Shown in pieces: positions 24,461-31,256 of a stretch of DNA of 64,000 nt. Made by a program: the position numbers and the translations under genes. The DNA lies in contig CAMKDV010000004.1 in the NCBI GenBank assembly GCA_946411385.1, positions 124,001 through 188,000 on the forward strand, in the 5' to 3' direction. This stretch comes from an uncultured Bacteroidales bacterium (lineage in GTDB: Bacteria > Bacteroidota > Bacteroidia > Bacteroidales > Paludibacteraceae). Numbering within the stretch: the stretch's first letter is position 1; every line of letters begins with the position of its first letter. The notes below the pieces were generated by a model. It saw only the letters and a list, made by a program, of their open reading frames with translations, ran no database searches and was not told where the DNA came from.

Positions 24461-25738
24461 ATGAAAACAAACCTTCTATCCATTCTCATCTCCCTGTCAT
24501 TGTCTGCCATGCTCGTTGCATGTTCTCACCGCGCCGTTTCTGCTTCCGATGGCGATATGCCTTTGTTGCATGTCAGTGGCGAATATGTCCTGACCGAGAC
24601 CGGTGATACGTTCTACATCCAGGGCGTCAACCTCGGCAACTGGCTTAATCCTGAGGGATATATGTTCATGTTACCCAACGGCGAAGCCAATTCCCCGCGT
24701 CTGCTCAACGATCTGTTTGCGCAGCTGGTCGGTCCTGACGAAGCTACCGCTTTTTGGCAGACCTTCAAAGATTGCTATATCACCGAGGACGATATACGCT
24801 TCATCGCTTCCACCCGTGCCAACACCGTGCGTCTGCCCTTCCATTATGCCTTGCTCACCGATGATGATTTTCTTGGCTGCACTTCGCGCGAAGGCTTTGC
24901 GCGTCTGGATTCCGCTGTCAGCTGGTGCAAGCGTTACGGGCTGTATGTCGTGCTGGACATGCACGATTGTCCGGGTGGTCAGACGGGCGACAATATTGAC
25001 GACAGCTACGGCTATCCTTTCCTTTTCCTCAGCGAACCTTCTCAGGCAAAGTTCTGTTCGCTCTGGCGCGAGATCGCCGCTCATTACGAGAGCGAAAACG
25101 CCATCCTCGGCTATGAGATGATGAACGAACCTATCGCCCACTATTTCCGCGCTGACCTCGATACGCTCAACAGCTTGCTCGAACCGCTCTATGCACGGTG
25201 CATCGACAGCATCCGCTCCGTCGACCGCCGGCATATCATCCTTCCCGGCGGTGCGCAGTGGAATGGCAATTTCCGCATCTTCCGTGGCCTGTTGCACGAC
25301 GATAATCTGCTTTATGCCTGCCATCGTTACGGCCATCCCGCTGACGAAAACGGCATTCAGGATTTTCTCCTTTTCCGCGACTCGTTGCATATAGCCATGT
25401 GCATGACCGAGACCGGCCATCGTCCTCACGAATGGCTCCGCGAACAAGCCGCCACGCTGCACCGCAATCATATCGGTCTGCTCTGGTGGCCCTACAAGAA
25501 ACTTGGCGCAGGCGGCTGGATGCAAGCCGGCATCCCCGACGATTGGTCTGCTATCCAATCTTTCGCCTCTTCCGACCGCCACACCTACTCTGCCCTACGC
25601 CATTCTCGCCCTGCGGAACAGTCTGCCCTTCCGTCCATCGCTACTGCCCGACAAGCCATGGCTGCCTACCTCGACAGCATCCTTTTCGCCCATTGCCATC
25701 CCGATACCGCCTATATCGAAGCGTTTGCCAAACAATAA
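24461..25738 (+). CDS. Glycoside hydrolase family 5 lipoprotein
   Basis: The start at 24461 gives a 426-residue protein with a lipoprotein signal ending LVAC, so it should be lipid-anchored in the envelope. The frame is open upstream to 24104 but those codons precede the promoter. GH5 features in order: FYIQGVNLGNWLNPEGYMF at the barrel start, TVRLPFHYALL, YVVLDMHDCPGGQ, YEMMNEPIAHYF with the acid/base Glu223 and MTETGHRPHEW with the nucleophile Glu317. A Trp-rich platform (GLLWWPYKKLG) follows. The family cleaves beta-linked glucans or mannans; this member resembles exo-beta-1,3-glucanase/endoglucanase-like GH5 proteins, but specificity cannot be fixed from sequence reading. It is a single-gene unit with its own promoter and terminator. 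Confidence 0.9.
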   Translation: MKTNLLSILISLSLSAMLVACSHRAVSASDGDMPLLHVSGEYVLTETGDTFYIQGVNLGNWLNPEGYMFMLPNGEANSPRLLNDLFAQLVGPDEATAFWQTFKDCYITEDDIRFIASTRANTVRLPFHYALLTDDDFLGCTSREGFARLDSAVSWCKRYGLYVVLDMHDCPGGQTGDNIDDSYGYPFLFLSEPSQAKFCSLWREIAAHYESENAILGYEMMNEPIAHYFRADLDTLNSLLEPLYARCIDSIRSVDRRHIILPGGAQWNGNFRIFRGLLHDDNLLYACHRYGHPADENGIQDFLLFRDSLHIAMCMTETGHRPHEWLREQAATLHRNHIGLLWWPYKKLGAGGWMQAGIPDDWSAIQSFASSDRHTYSALRHSRPAEQSALPSIATARQAMAAYLDSILFAHCHPDTAYIEAFAKQ

Positions 25739-25739
25739 A

Positions 25740-25771
25740 GCAACCGCTACACACATGGATGTAGCGGTTGC
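25740..25771. terminator. Bidirectional hairpin terminator between GH5 and cupin genes
   Basis: A perfect 12-bp inverted repeat (GCAACCGCTACA at 25740-25751, TGTAGCGGTTGC at 25760-25771) with an 8-nt loop lies between two convergent genes, starting right after the GH5 stop and ending 24 bases before the cupin stop. It can serve both. Confidence 0.8.
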
Positions 25772-25795
25772 GGTTAGATGCCAGCTTGCAGCAAC

Positions 25796-26158
25796 TTATT
25801 GGCGGAATTCAGGATGCTGAATGGTGATCGTTTGTCCGGGTTCGGATACGTAGAACATGTTCAGTATCACCTGTTTGTTTCCTCTGTTCTCGCCTCGGTG
25901 AATGGTACCCACCACTTCTACGATTGCCTCGCCTTCTCTGAAGGTGCGCTCGTTGCCGTCTTCGCAAACGATGGTCAGTTCGCCTTGCTCAACGATGCCG
26001 TAATTGATTACGTTGTGATGATGCCAACCGGTCTTTGCTCCAATGGGGAATACCAGTCTGCTTACCACCAATTCCGGGCGACCTGCGGGATAATCCGGCA
26101 AGGCCACGCCATCCCAGCTAACCGAACTACGCAAAAGTTCTGATGTCTTGATTTCCAT
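25796..26158 (-). CDS. Small cupin-domain protein
   Basis: A single-domain cupin of 120 residues. Cupin motif 1 reads GWHHHNVINYGIVEQGELTI (metal ligands in HHH plus the later Glu), motif 2 HRGENRGNKQVILNMFYV with its His. There is no signal peptide. Such small cupins are sugar- or metal-binding enzymes or sensors; nothing here fixes the function. It is separated from neighbours by a terminator on one side and a 106-base AT-rich gap on the other. A weak -7-like element (CATCTTTG, minus strand at 26243-26236) lies ~78 bases upstream, but the TA dinucleotide and -33 box are missing. Confidence 0.82.
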   Translation of the reverse strand: MEIKTSELLRSSVSWDGVALPDYPAGRPELVVSRLVFPIGAKTGWHHHNVINYGIVEQGELTIVCEDGNERTFREGEAIVEVVGTIHRGENRGNKQVILNMFYVSEPGQTITIQHPEFRQ

Positions 26159-26264
26159 GCTATTGTCTTTTGTTATTGTTATTTGCTTGATATTGTTTTT
26201 TCAGTTGTTATTCTGTTGGTATAAATTATTTTGTGCAAAGATGCAACATTTTTATGTAAAAAAG

Positions 26265-26702
26265 TTACGACTGCTCTCGCTCTTGTTTCGCTTGACGCAG
26301 TTGTTGCATGATCATGGTCCGCACGAATGCATCAAATCGTTTGTAACGTTTGCGAGTGCCTGTGTGCGTATTGTACAGAGCGAACGGATCGGGTTTCGAA
26401 CCGCGTGTCGTTGGCAGTTGCGCTTCGAAGCGCTGATACCAATACTCGTATCTTTCTGTGTTGGATAGCTCCTCTTCCATGATTTGTGAAGCCAGACTGA
26501 ACAGCTCGTTGTTGGCTTTCTCTTCACCTTTGGCAGGCTTCACGCTCCAGTCACGCGGATGCTGGATGTTATAATTCTCTTGATGACCTAATCCGATTAT
26601 TTTCCCTCGGCGGTCACGGTAGCGTTTTACACGATGAATACATCCCGGAGATGATGCTCCGTGCAATTCGTTTGTTATTCCGGCTAATACTTCTCTTGCC
26701 AT
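26265..26702 (-). CDS. Unrecognised basic protein, 145 aa
   Basis: I do not recognise this family. The protein is cytoplasmic (no signal peptide), rich in Arg, Gln and Tyr, and predicted mostly helical. Landmarks are an N-terminal GASSPGCIHRVKRYRDRRGK segment, NIQHPRDWSVKPAKGEEKAN, EELSNTERYEYWYQRFEAQL, and a basic C-terminus (RKRYKRFDAFVRTMIMQQLR). It is 106 bases upstream of the cupin start. A promoter at 26996-27027 points at it across a ~290-nt leader with repeats and a double hairpin, which suggests post-transcriptional control. Nucleic-acid binding is possible from composition only. Confidence 0.6.
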   Translation of the reverse strand: MAREVLAGITNELHGASSPGCIHRVKRYRDRRGKIIGLGHQENYNIQHPRDWSVKPAKGEEKANNELFSLASQIMEEELSNTERYEYWYQRFEAQLPTTRGSKPDPFALYNTHTGTRKRYKRFDAFVRTMIMQQLRQAKQEREQS

Positions 26703-26995
26703 ATATGCCTCGTTTGTTGTATATGATTATTTGCTTTTGAGTGTTTTGCTCGTAGAGTGGTGATAATTGATGATAAAAACTATACGCACGCGACATCCCG
26801 CCATCAACCGGGCTGGAAAGCCCATTATAAGCGGGTTGCAACAGACTTGTATTGGGTGATTATTGCGTGATTATTGTGTGGTTATTGCGTGATTGCCTTC
26901 TTTGTGTGACTAAATGACTGAATTGTGATTAAATCTTGCCCGAACCTGAATAGGTTGACTGGAGTCCGAAAAACGTTTACTTTTCTAAGACGATA
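26703..26995 (-). promoter_or_regulatory. Long 5' leader of the 145-aa gene, or an independent small RNA
   Basis: The stretch between a good promoter and the ATG holds no convincing gene. It contains a nested hairpin: an outer stem 26797-26801/26831-26835 and an inner stem 26810-26814/26819-26823 with a 4-nt loop. It also holds a tandem 11-base repeat (26856-26896). Both lie within the predicted transcript, so a structured leader or trans-acting RNA is plausible. This is an inference from structure and spacing. Confidence 0.4.
26856..26896. repeat. Tandem 11-base repeat in the leader
   Basis: Three full copies and one partial copy of GTGATTATTGC (copies two and three have one or two changes) sit head to tail. 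An 11-base period is close to one helical turn. Confidence 0.75.
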
Positions 26996-27027
26996 CAAAG
27001 ATACAAAAAATAATCGATAAATGCAAA
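26996..27027 (-). promoter_or_regulatory. Bacteroidota promoter upstream of the 145-aa gene
   Basis: Minus strand: TTTG at 27027-27024, 20 bases, TATCTTTG at 27003-26996, then TATCG. It is a full consensus match. The nearest downstream gene start on this strand is at 26702. The ~120 bases between this promoter and the FISUMP terminator hold nothing recognisable. Confidence 0.78.
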
Positions 27028-27153
27028 TCTTGCATCTATTCTTTATATAACTGACCGCAAGATGCCGGTATTTGTCATGATAAGATTGAAAAATTGGTGT
27101 GTAAGTAAAGTTGCACAAGATATCATCCCGTGCATTCCTGTTGGCAGTAAACA

Positions 27154-27186
27154 AAACGTAGCCGCAGTTGTGCTACGGCTACGTTT
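27154..27186 (-). terminator. Hairpin terminator after the FISUMP-type gene
   Basis: Inverted repeat AAACGTAGCCG (27154-27164) and CGGCTACGTTT (27176-27186) with an 11-nt loop lies ~45 bases after the stop of the FISUMP-type gene, with flanking A/T tracts. Confidence 0.72.
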
Positions 27187-27231
27187 GATATTTCACTTTT
27201 GCTTCTGTTGCGGAAACAAGGCTTATCTATA

Positions 27232-28194
27232 CTAACGAACCAAACGGACGGATCGACCGTAGTTGCGACGGTAGTCGTACTGCGGATCGAGGTAGTCCGA
27301 ATCGAAGTAGAGGTAGTACGCGTCGTACTCATCGCCCGGCGTAGACGACCAGTAGAAACCGTTCGAGCCAACATTGTACACACCCGTGCCGTCGCGGAAG
27401 CCCGCAGCAGGCAAAAAGACAGCGCCGGCCGCTTCAAAGGCTGCCCAATCTTTGGCACTGATGGTATTGTCATTCCATGCACCGTGGTCGGTATTGATTG
27501 CTATTCCTGCATAATCATCAGGTAAAATAATAATACCATTTACACCTGCTACCGTTGCCTGTCCATATTTACTGGAAGCATTAGTTCGAGTATTAAACAG
27601 ATAACCCCACTTGTCTCTGGTCAGCGTACGCCACAGGTTGGCTTCGTTGCCACCATTGCTAATGGCGTTTACTCCCCAATCAACAAATGTGCTGTAATCA
27701 TTGTAGTCTGTGCTTGAATTCGTCGGATTATTGCCTGTGCCCCAGCCGAATAGGTCAATCCAGCCGCTGTAAGAGGCAGAAATATTGGTATTATCGTCGC
27801 CAATCATATCGTATTGGTTCTCCGCGAAGCGCCAAGTATCGGTTGATGCCTGATATTGTAAGTTGCCCTTGGAGAAGTGTACTTGTACACCATCGCCTAC
27901 ACTGAACGCGCCGGAAAGAGTACCATCACCCTCAACAGCCGTATTGCCGCAATTGTTCACATATACGGTATCGTGCACATATACGGTGTCGTGGCGTACA
28001 ATAGTTGCTGTACGAGGTAATAACAGATGTAAGGTATCAAGCGCTGACGCATCATCGCTAAACACAAGACTGTCGGTTTGCGCAATGGCTGCACCAAACA
28101 TCAACTGACCGTTGAACCAGAACATCTGATTCGTTTGAGCACTCGCAAATACACACATAGCAACGAGTGCAAGAGTAAAGATATTTTTTCTCAT
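27232..28194 (-). CDS. Secreted FISUMP-type (C-type-lectin-fold) protein, possible hypervariable 3' end
   Basis: The 320-residue protein has a signal peptide (MRKNIFTLALVAMCVFASAQ), a short spacer with a repeated HDTVYV, and from ~residue 100 the Fibrobacter-major-paralogue (FISUMP) type domain: VHFSKGNLQYQASTDTWRFA, WIDLFGWGTG, LTRDKWGYLFNTR, FLPAAGFRDG, FYWSSTPGDEY and a final GRSVRLVR. This is a C-type-lectin-like fold used for ligand display. The last ~40 codons are strikingly rich in NNC codons giving Tyr, Asp, Asn, Arg and Leu (YDAYYLYFDSDYL, YDYRRNYG). That pattern is expected of the variable region of a diversity-generating retroelement target. No reverse transcriptase or template repeat is in the window. 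Its start overlaps the stop of the T9SS protein by 4 bases (ATGA). Confidence 0.78.
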   Translation of the reverse strand: MRKNIFTLALVAMCVFASAQTNQMFWFNGQLMFGAAIAQTDSLVFSDDASALDTLHLLLPRTATIVRHDTVYVHDTVYVNNCGNTAVEGDGTLSGAFSVGDGVQVHFSKGNLQYQASTDTWRFAENQYDMIGDDNTNISASYSGWIDLFGWGTGNNPTNSSTDYNDYSTFVDWGVNAISNGGNEANLWRTLTRDKWGYLFNTRTNASSKYGQATVAGVNGIIILPDDYAGIAINTDHGAWNDNTISAKDWAAFEAAGAVFLPAAGFRDGTGVYNVGSNGFYWSSTPGDEYDAYYLYFDSDYLDPQYDYRRNYGRSVRLVR

Positions 28195-28673
28195 TGTTTT
28201 ATAAATTTAATGGTTTGATTATTCAAAAGTAATAAGTAGTCGCCTTGAGGCAAACCGGTCACGTTGATAAATGTGCTTTCTCCGTCAATCGGAGTCGTTT
28301 GCAACAGGCGGCCATTGAGATCAAAGATATAAGCTTTGTCGCAGTTGGCGTGGTCAATAATCAGCATATCCTGTGTTGGATTCGGATATACGCGGCACGT
28401 AGTTGCTGATTGTACGTCAGCAATGCTTGTGACTTCAGTTGGCTCACCATAACGAATAGAACGAACATCCTTAATAGCAACCTTTGAGAGCAAGAATTCG
28501 TTATGCGAGAATACAAACAGCGAATCTTGCGACACTTTCACATAGCCGATTTGAGCGAGAGCATTTGCTTGCTCTTGACCGTTCAACGGCTGAATGATTA
28601 GTGCTGTTTCTGCAGTACATATCCTTATGCTTGCTGCTATAGCGAGCATAAGGGAAAAAAGTTTTTGTTTCAT
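28191..28673 (-). CDS. Small secreted protein with T9SS type A sorting domain
   Basis: The 160-residue protein has a signal peptide (KLFSLMLAIAASIRICTA) and a ~65-residue N-terminal part of unknown role (SQDSLFVFSHNEFLLSKVAI). A complete type A T9SS C-terminal domain follows: VYPNPTQDMLIID, then YIFDLNGRLLQTT, ending NVTGLPQGDYLLLLNNQTIK. Such domains direct export through the type IX system and are cleaved during surface attachment. It is translationally coupled to the FISUMP-type gene, so the two products probably work together. It may be a carrier or anchor, as the FISUMP protein itself has no visible sorting domain; this is inference. Confidence 0.82.
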   Translation of the reverse strand: MKQKLFSLMLAIAASIRICTAETALIIQPLNGQEQANALAQIGYVKVSQDSLFVFSHNEFLLSKVAIKDVRSIRYGEPTEVTSIADVQSATTCRVYPNPTQDMLIIDHANCDKAYIFDLNGRLLQTTPIDGESTFINVTGLPQGDYLLLLNNQTIKFIKQ

Positions 28674-28683
28674 AAAAATTTGT

Positions 28684-29458
28684 TATTTACTATATACACA
28701 CATAATATCCTCAATATACAATGATCCTTCCTTTTGTAAAATAGGAGGAAATGATGTCGTCAATGTTTTATTATTTTTAATAGTAATTCCACCTAACATC
28801 ATTGCTCCTTTTTTTGCTCCTGCGAAAAGATAAACGTATCTTCGTGGCTCTTTGACAGGTGTCATAGTCTGCCCAAAACGCAATGCAATATCGTATACCC
28901 ATAAGCAAGGTTGTTGAATAATGCCACTATGTTTTAAAAGAGAAATTTCTTAAGAGTTTTGTTGTAATCTTCAACAATTGCTCTTGGTGGGTTTGTTCCT
29001 AAGATTAGACCATGCATAATTATTATAGTTGTATATTTTTGCCTACTCACTTCTGGCTTTTCGGCATTCTCCATTTATCATTGTTCTTTATACAACACAA
29101 CAAAAGCGCGAACATTATTCACGCTCATTCCATAAACTTGAGGTTCCTGCAAGACCCTTCAACCAAGAATAAACAATAACGTCCACGCCCGATATGCTTA
29201 ACCCTCCCGCCCTATGAGGGGCGTAGACGGATATTAACATACCCACGAGAACGCTTATTGCACTATCTTGTTTCGGGACGAGAAATTTTCCGGATTTCAA
29301 ATTGCCAAAACAAGCGTCAATAAACGCCGTTTATATTATATCTTTCTTACGATGACGTTCGTAAGCAACGCTCCTGTTTTACGTCGGGAGTGGACGGATC
29401 GCTTTTTATGCTGGCGATGGCAGCGGTAGTTATATCTACCCGTAAGCGAGGATATATG
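28684..29458. other. Gene-poor stretch with coding remnants and inverted repeats
   Basis: 775 bases with no convincing gene. Near 28683-28883 (minus) a 66-codon frame (LFAGAKKGAMMLGGITIKNN) extends ~25 codons upstream without an ATG and may be the tail of a lost gene. A 27-codon minus-strand frame just upstream (ending EDYNKTLKKFLF) is another possible fragment. Two inverted repeats stand out: 29180-29190 with 29219-29229 (11 bp, one mismatch), and a perfect 7-bp pair 29346-29352/29359-29365. The second half (29.1-29.4 kb) has higher GC than its surroundings yet no frame, so a structured RNA or a recombination scar are both possible. Confidence 0.4.
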
Positions 29459-29818
29459 TTATTGTTCTTGCGAACTTAATTCCTGAATATATGCTTCAAT
29501 TTGTGTACGAAGTACAGGGAGGTCATTTGTGATTACGCGAAACAATTGCGTGAAATTAATGGCATAGTATCCATGTACTAACACATGACGCATTCCCTCA
29601 ATTTTGTTCCACGGAGTATTCGGATGAGCGGCACGAAACTCTTTTGTAAGTTTGTATGTAGCTTCACCTATTATTTCCAGTTGCTTGACAAACCCGAAGT
29701 ATACAATATGATCATTTTGTATCTGTTCAGGTGTATGAAGTTGCAATCCTTCGTCTATGTAATTGATTGCTTGCAGCATGTGCTCCAAGCGCTCTTTGTC
29801 TCTAATAGGCTCTCTCAT
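29459..29818 (-). CDS. HepT-like RNase toxin (DUF86)
   Basis: HepT toxins are HEPN-fold RNases. The 119-residue protein shows the four-helix HEPN pattern and the catalytic Rx4HxY motif as RHVLVHGYY near residue 80; the Tyr is the residue that MntA-type antitoxins AMPylate in characterised pairs. N-terminal landmarks are LEHMLQAINYIDEGLQLHT and VKQLEIIGEATYKLT. Its start overlaps the end of the nucleotidyltransferase gene by 17 bases, the standard antitoxin-first layout of type VII HepT/MntA modules. The active-site motif is intact. RNA target and trigger are unknown. Confidence 0.9.
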   Translation of the reverse strand: MREPIRDKERLEHMLQAINYIDEGLQLHTPEQIQNDHIVYFGFVKQLEIIGEATYKLTKEFRAAHPNTPWNKIEGMRHVLVHGYYAINFTQLFRVITNDLPVLRTQIEAYIQELSSQEQ

Positions 29819-30110
29819 AAATCTTTATTTTATCACGGTTAGCAGTTGGCCGGGCAAAAGGCATTAGGTAATCCTCTTCTATTAAATCAACGGGTCGGCG
29901 AAGTGACTCACTTAAATCGCTAATCATTCCTCCAATATCCATTAATGAAAGATTGTTTCCGTCCGTATAGTTAACCAACAGATCCACATCGCTATCAGGG
30001 CGCTCCTCGCCACGGGCACAAGAGCCGAACAAGTAAGCTCGTTCGACCGGCTGCGTAGCAAGATACGCTTGTATCTTCGGAATCATTGCTTGTACTTCAG
30101 GACTTAGCAT
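29802..30110 (-). CDS. MntA-like minimal nucleotidyltransferase antitoxin
   Basis: The 102-residue protein has the minimal nucleotidyltransferase signature GS-x10-DxD (GSCARGEERPDSDVDLLV, starting near residue 29) and a following strand with the third acidic residue (RRPVDLIEED). In studied HepT/MntA pairs this enzyme transfers AMP groups to a Tyr of HepT and so blocks its RNase activity. It has its own promoter at 30149-30180 and overlaps hepT. No membrane or secretion signals. Confidence 0.9.
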   Translation of the reverse strand: MLSPEVQAMIPKIQAYLATQPVERAYLFGSCARGEERPDSDVDLLVNYTDGNNLSLMDIGGMISDLSESLRRPVDLIEEDYLMPFARPTANRDKIKIYERAY

Positions 30111-30148
30111 ATACCTATTGACGATTTACAAATTTACAATTGACGATG

Positions 30149-30180
30149 CAAAGTTACATAAAAAAAATGATAAATGCAAA
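30149..30180 (-). promoter_or_regulatory. Bacteroidota promoter for the MntA/HepT operon
   Basis: Minus strand: TTTG at 30180-30177, 20 bases, TAACTTTG at 30156-30149, then CATCG. Full consensus match, ~35 nt before the mntA-like start. It is divergent from the chromate transporter promoter ~200 bases away; no gene is visible between them, only AT-rich sequence and a 10-bp palindrome (CGAGCGCTCG). Confidence 0.83.
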
Positions 30181-30380
30181 TTAATTTGCAAAAATTGTTT
30201 AAGAAAGTAATTTTTGCAAGAGAAAAAGATGTCTTTTGGCAATGCCCTCGTAGAGATGAGGCGACTCGAGCGCTCGACCTACTCTCTTTCTTTTTTTGCA
30301 GGCATTTCCTTGTTTTATGCGAGCATAAGCACGGAATTCCTGCTAAAAATGCAATAAATTGCCATTTTTCTTTGGAAAAA

Positions 30381-30412
30381 TTTGCAAATGTGCATTTTTT
30401 TTCGTAACTTTG
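30381..30412 (+). promoter_or_regulatory. Bacteroidota promoter for the chromate transporter-tamB-uvrB unit
   Basis: TTTG at 30381-30384, 20 bases with a T-tract, TAACTTTG at 30405-30412. Full consensus match. The leader to the ATG at 30551 is ~130 nt and consists largely of simple repeats. No other promoter is seen before tamB, uvrB or the CPBP gene. Confidence 0.83.
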
Positions 30413-30436
30413 TAAGCGGTGAAGTGTGCGCCAAAT

Positions 30437-30550
30437 CAATTGACGATTGACGGATTGACAATTGACGATTGAAAAGTAAAGGGAAAGGTGTACGGTGTAT
30501 GGTGTACGGTAAAAGGTGAAAAGTGAAAAGTGAAAGTTGAAAGGTAAAAG
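30437..30550. repeat. Low-complexity repeat tract in the leader before the chromate transporter
   Basis: Three simple repeat types follow one another: ATTGAC-(G/A)-ATTGAC units (30437-30472), GGTGTA-CGGTGTA-type units (~30487-30510), and AAAAGGTGAAAAGTG-type units (~30511-30550). The first type recurs before tamB (31.16-31.25 kb) and in part near 30.12-30.15 kb. Confidence 0.75.
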
Positions 30551-31135
30551 ATGATATATTGGCAGTTGTTTATAAGTTTCTTTAAGATCGGGTTGTTCGG
30601 GTTTGGAGGCGGACTGGCGATCTTCTCACTCATCCAACATGAGGTATTGACCTACGGCTGGATGAGCGAGAAGGAGTTTGTGGATATCGTAGCCATCAGT
30701 CAGGTTACGCCGGGACCTATAGGCATCAACTGTGCGACATACGTGGGCTATACCGTCACAGGAACGGTATGGGGCAGCATACTGACCACAGGCGCCATGG
30801 TGCTGCCGGGACTGCTGATCATGCTATCGGTATGCAAGGTATACATGGTGCTGAGCAGGCGCTTTGCGCAGAACGCATATTTTCAGAACACGTTGCGTTA
30901 CCTGCGTTTTGCCGTGCTCGGACTGATAGCCGCAGCTGCGCTGCTGCTAATAACGCCCAGTACGTTTATCGACATGTACAGCATCGTGTTCTTCGGCAGC
31001 GTGTTTGTACTGACCATATTGCCGCAACTGGTGAAAACAAAGAACAAAACTGTTAAAAAGATAGTGGACACCCTATCCCACCCCATTCTGCTGATTGTGC
31101 TGGCGGGAGCTTTTGGGTACGTTGTTTATAATTAA
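30551..31135 (+). CDS. Chromate transporter, single CHR domain
   Basis: The 194-residue membrane protein matches the CHR family: FFKIGLFGFGGGLAIFSLIQ near the N-terminus and the signature SQVTPGPIGINCATYVGY near residue 55, followed by four or five more helices (residues ~75-190). Short CHR proteins have one domain and normally work as a heteromeric pair encoded by adjacent genes. No second half lies on either side here, so the partner is elsewhere or this protein works alone. The family exports chromate or related oxyanions; in Bacteroidales the true substrate is not established. It is the first gene after the promoter at 30381-30412. Confidence 0.88.
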   Translation: MIYWQLFISFFKIGLFGFGGGLAIFSLIQHEVLTYGWMSEKEFVDIVAISQVTPGPIGINCATYVGYTVTGTVWGSILTTGAMVLPGLLIMLSVCKVYMVLSRRFAQNAYFQNTLRYLRFAVLGLIAAAALLLITPSTFIDMYSIVFFGSVFVLTILPQLVKTKNKTVKKIVDTLSHPILLIVLAGAFGYVVYN

Positions 31136-31161
31136 AAATTAAAAATTACGAATTACGAATT

Positions 31162-31249
31162 ATTGACGATTGACAGATTGACAAGTGACGATTGATTGAC
31201 AATTAACAGATTGATTGACGATTGACAGATTGACAAGTGACGATTGATT
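31162..31249. repeat. Two identical 36-base direct repeats before tamB
   Basis: 31162-31197 and 31214-31249 are identical, built from ATTGAC/CAGATTGACAAGTGACG units, with a 16-base related spacer. They fill nearly all of the 121-base gap between the chromate transporter and tamB. Confidence 0.85.
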
Positions 31250-31256
31250 AAGTAAA

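Noticed and set aside
26385..26410. tRNA T-loop-like string (GGTTTCGAACC)
   Set aside because: No acceptor, D or anticodon stems fit around it and it lies inside the 145-residue protein gene. No tRNA was found in the window.
29100..29460. Template repeat for the FISUMP variable region, or integron attC site
   Set aside because: I compared this gene-poor stretch by eye with the FISUMP 3' end and saw no matching backbone with A substitutions; integron core sites (GTTRRRY/RYYYAAC) are also not evident.
30174..30407. Small plus-strand frame between the toxin-antitoxin pair and the chromate transporter
   Set aside because: It overlaps both divergent promoters, is AT-driven, and has no recognisable features.
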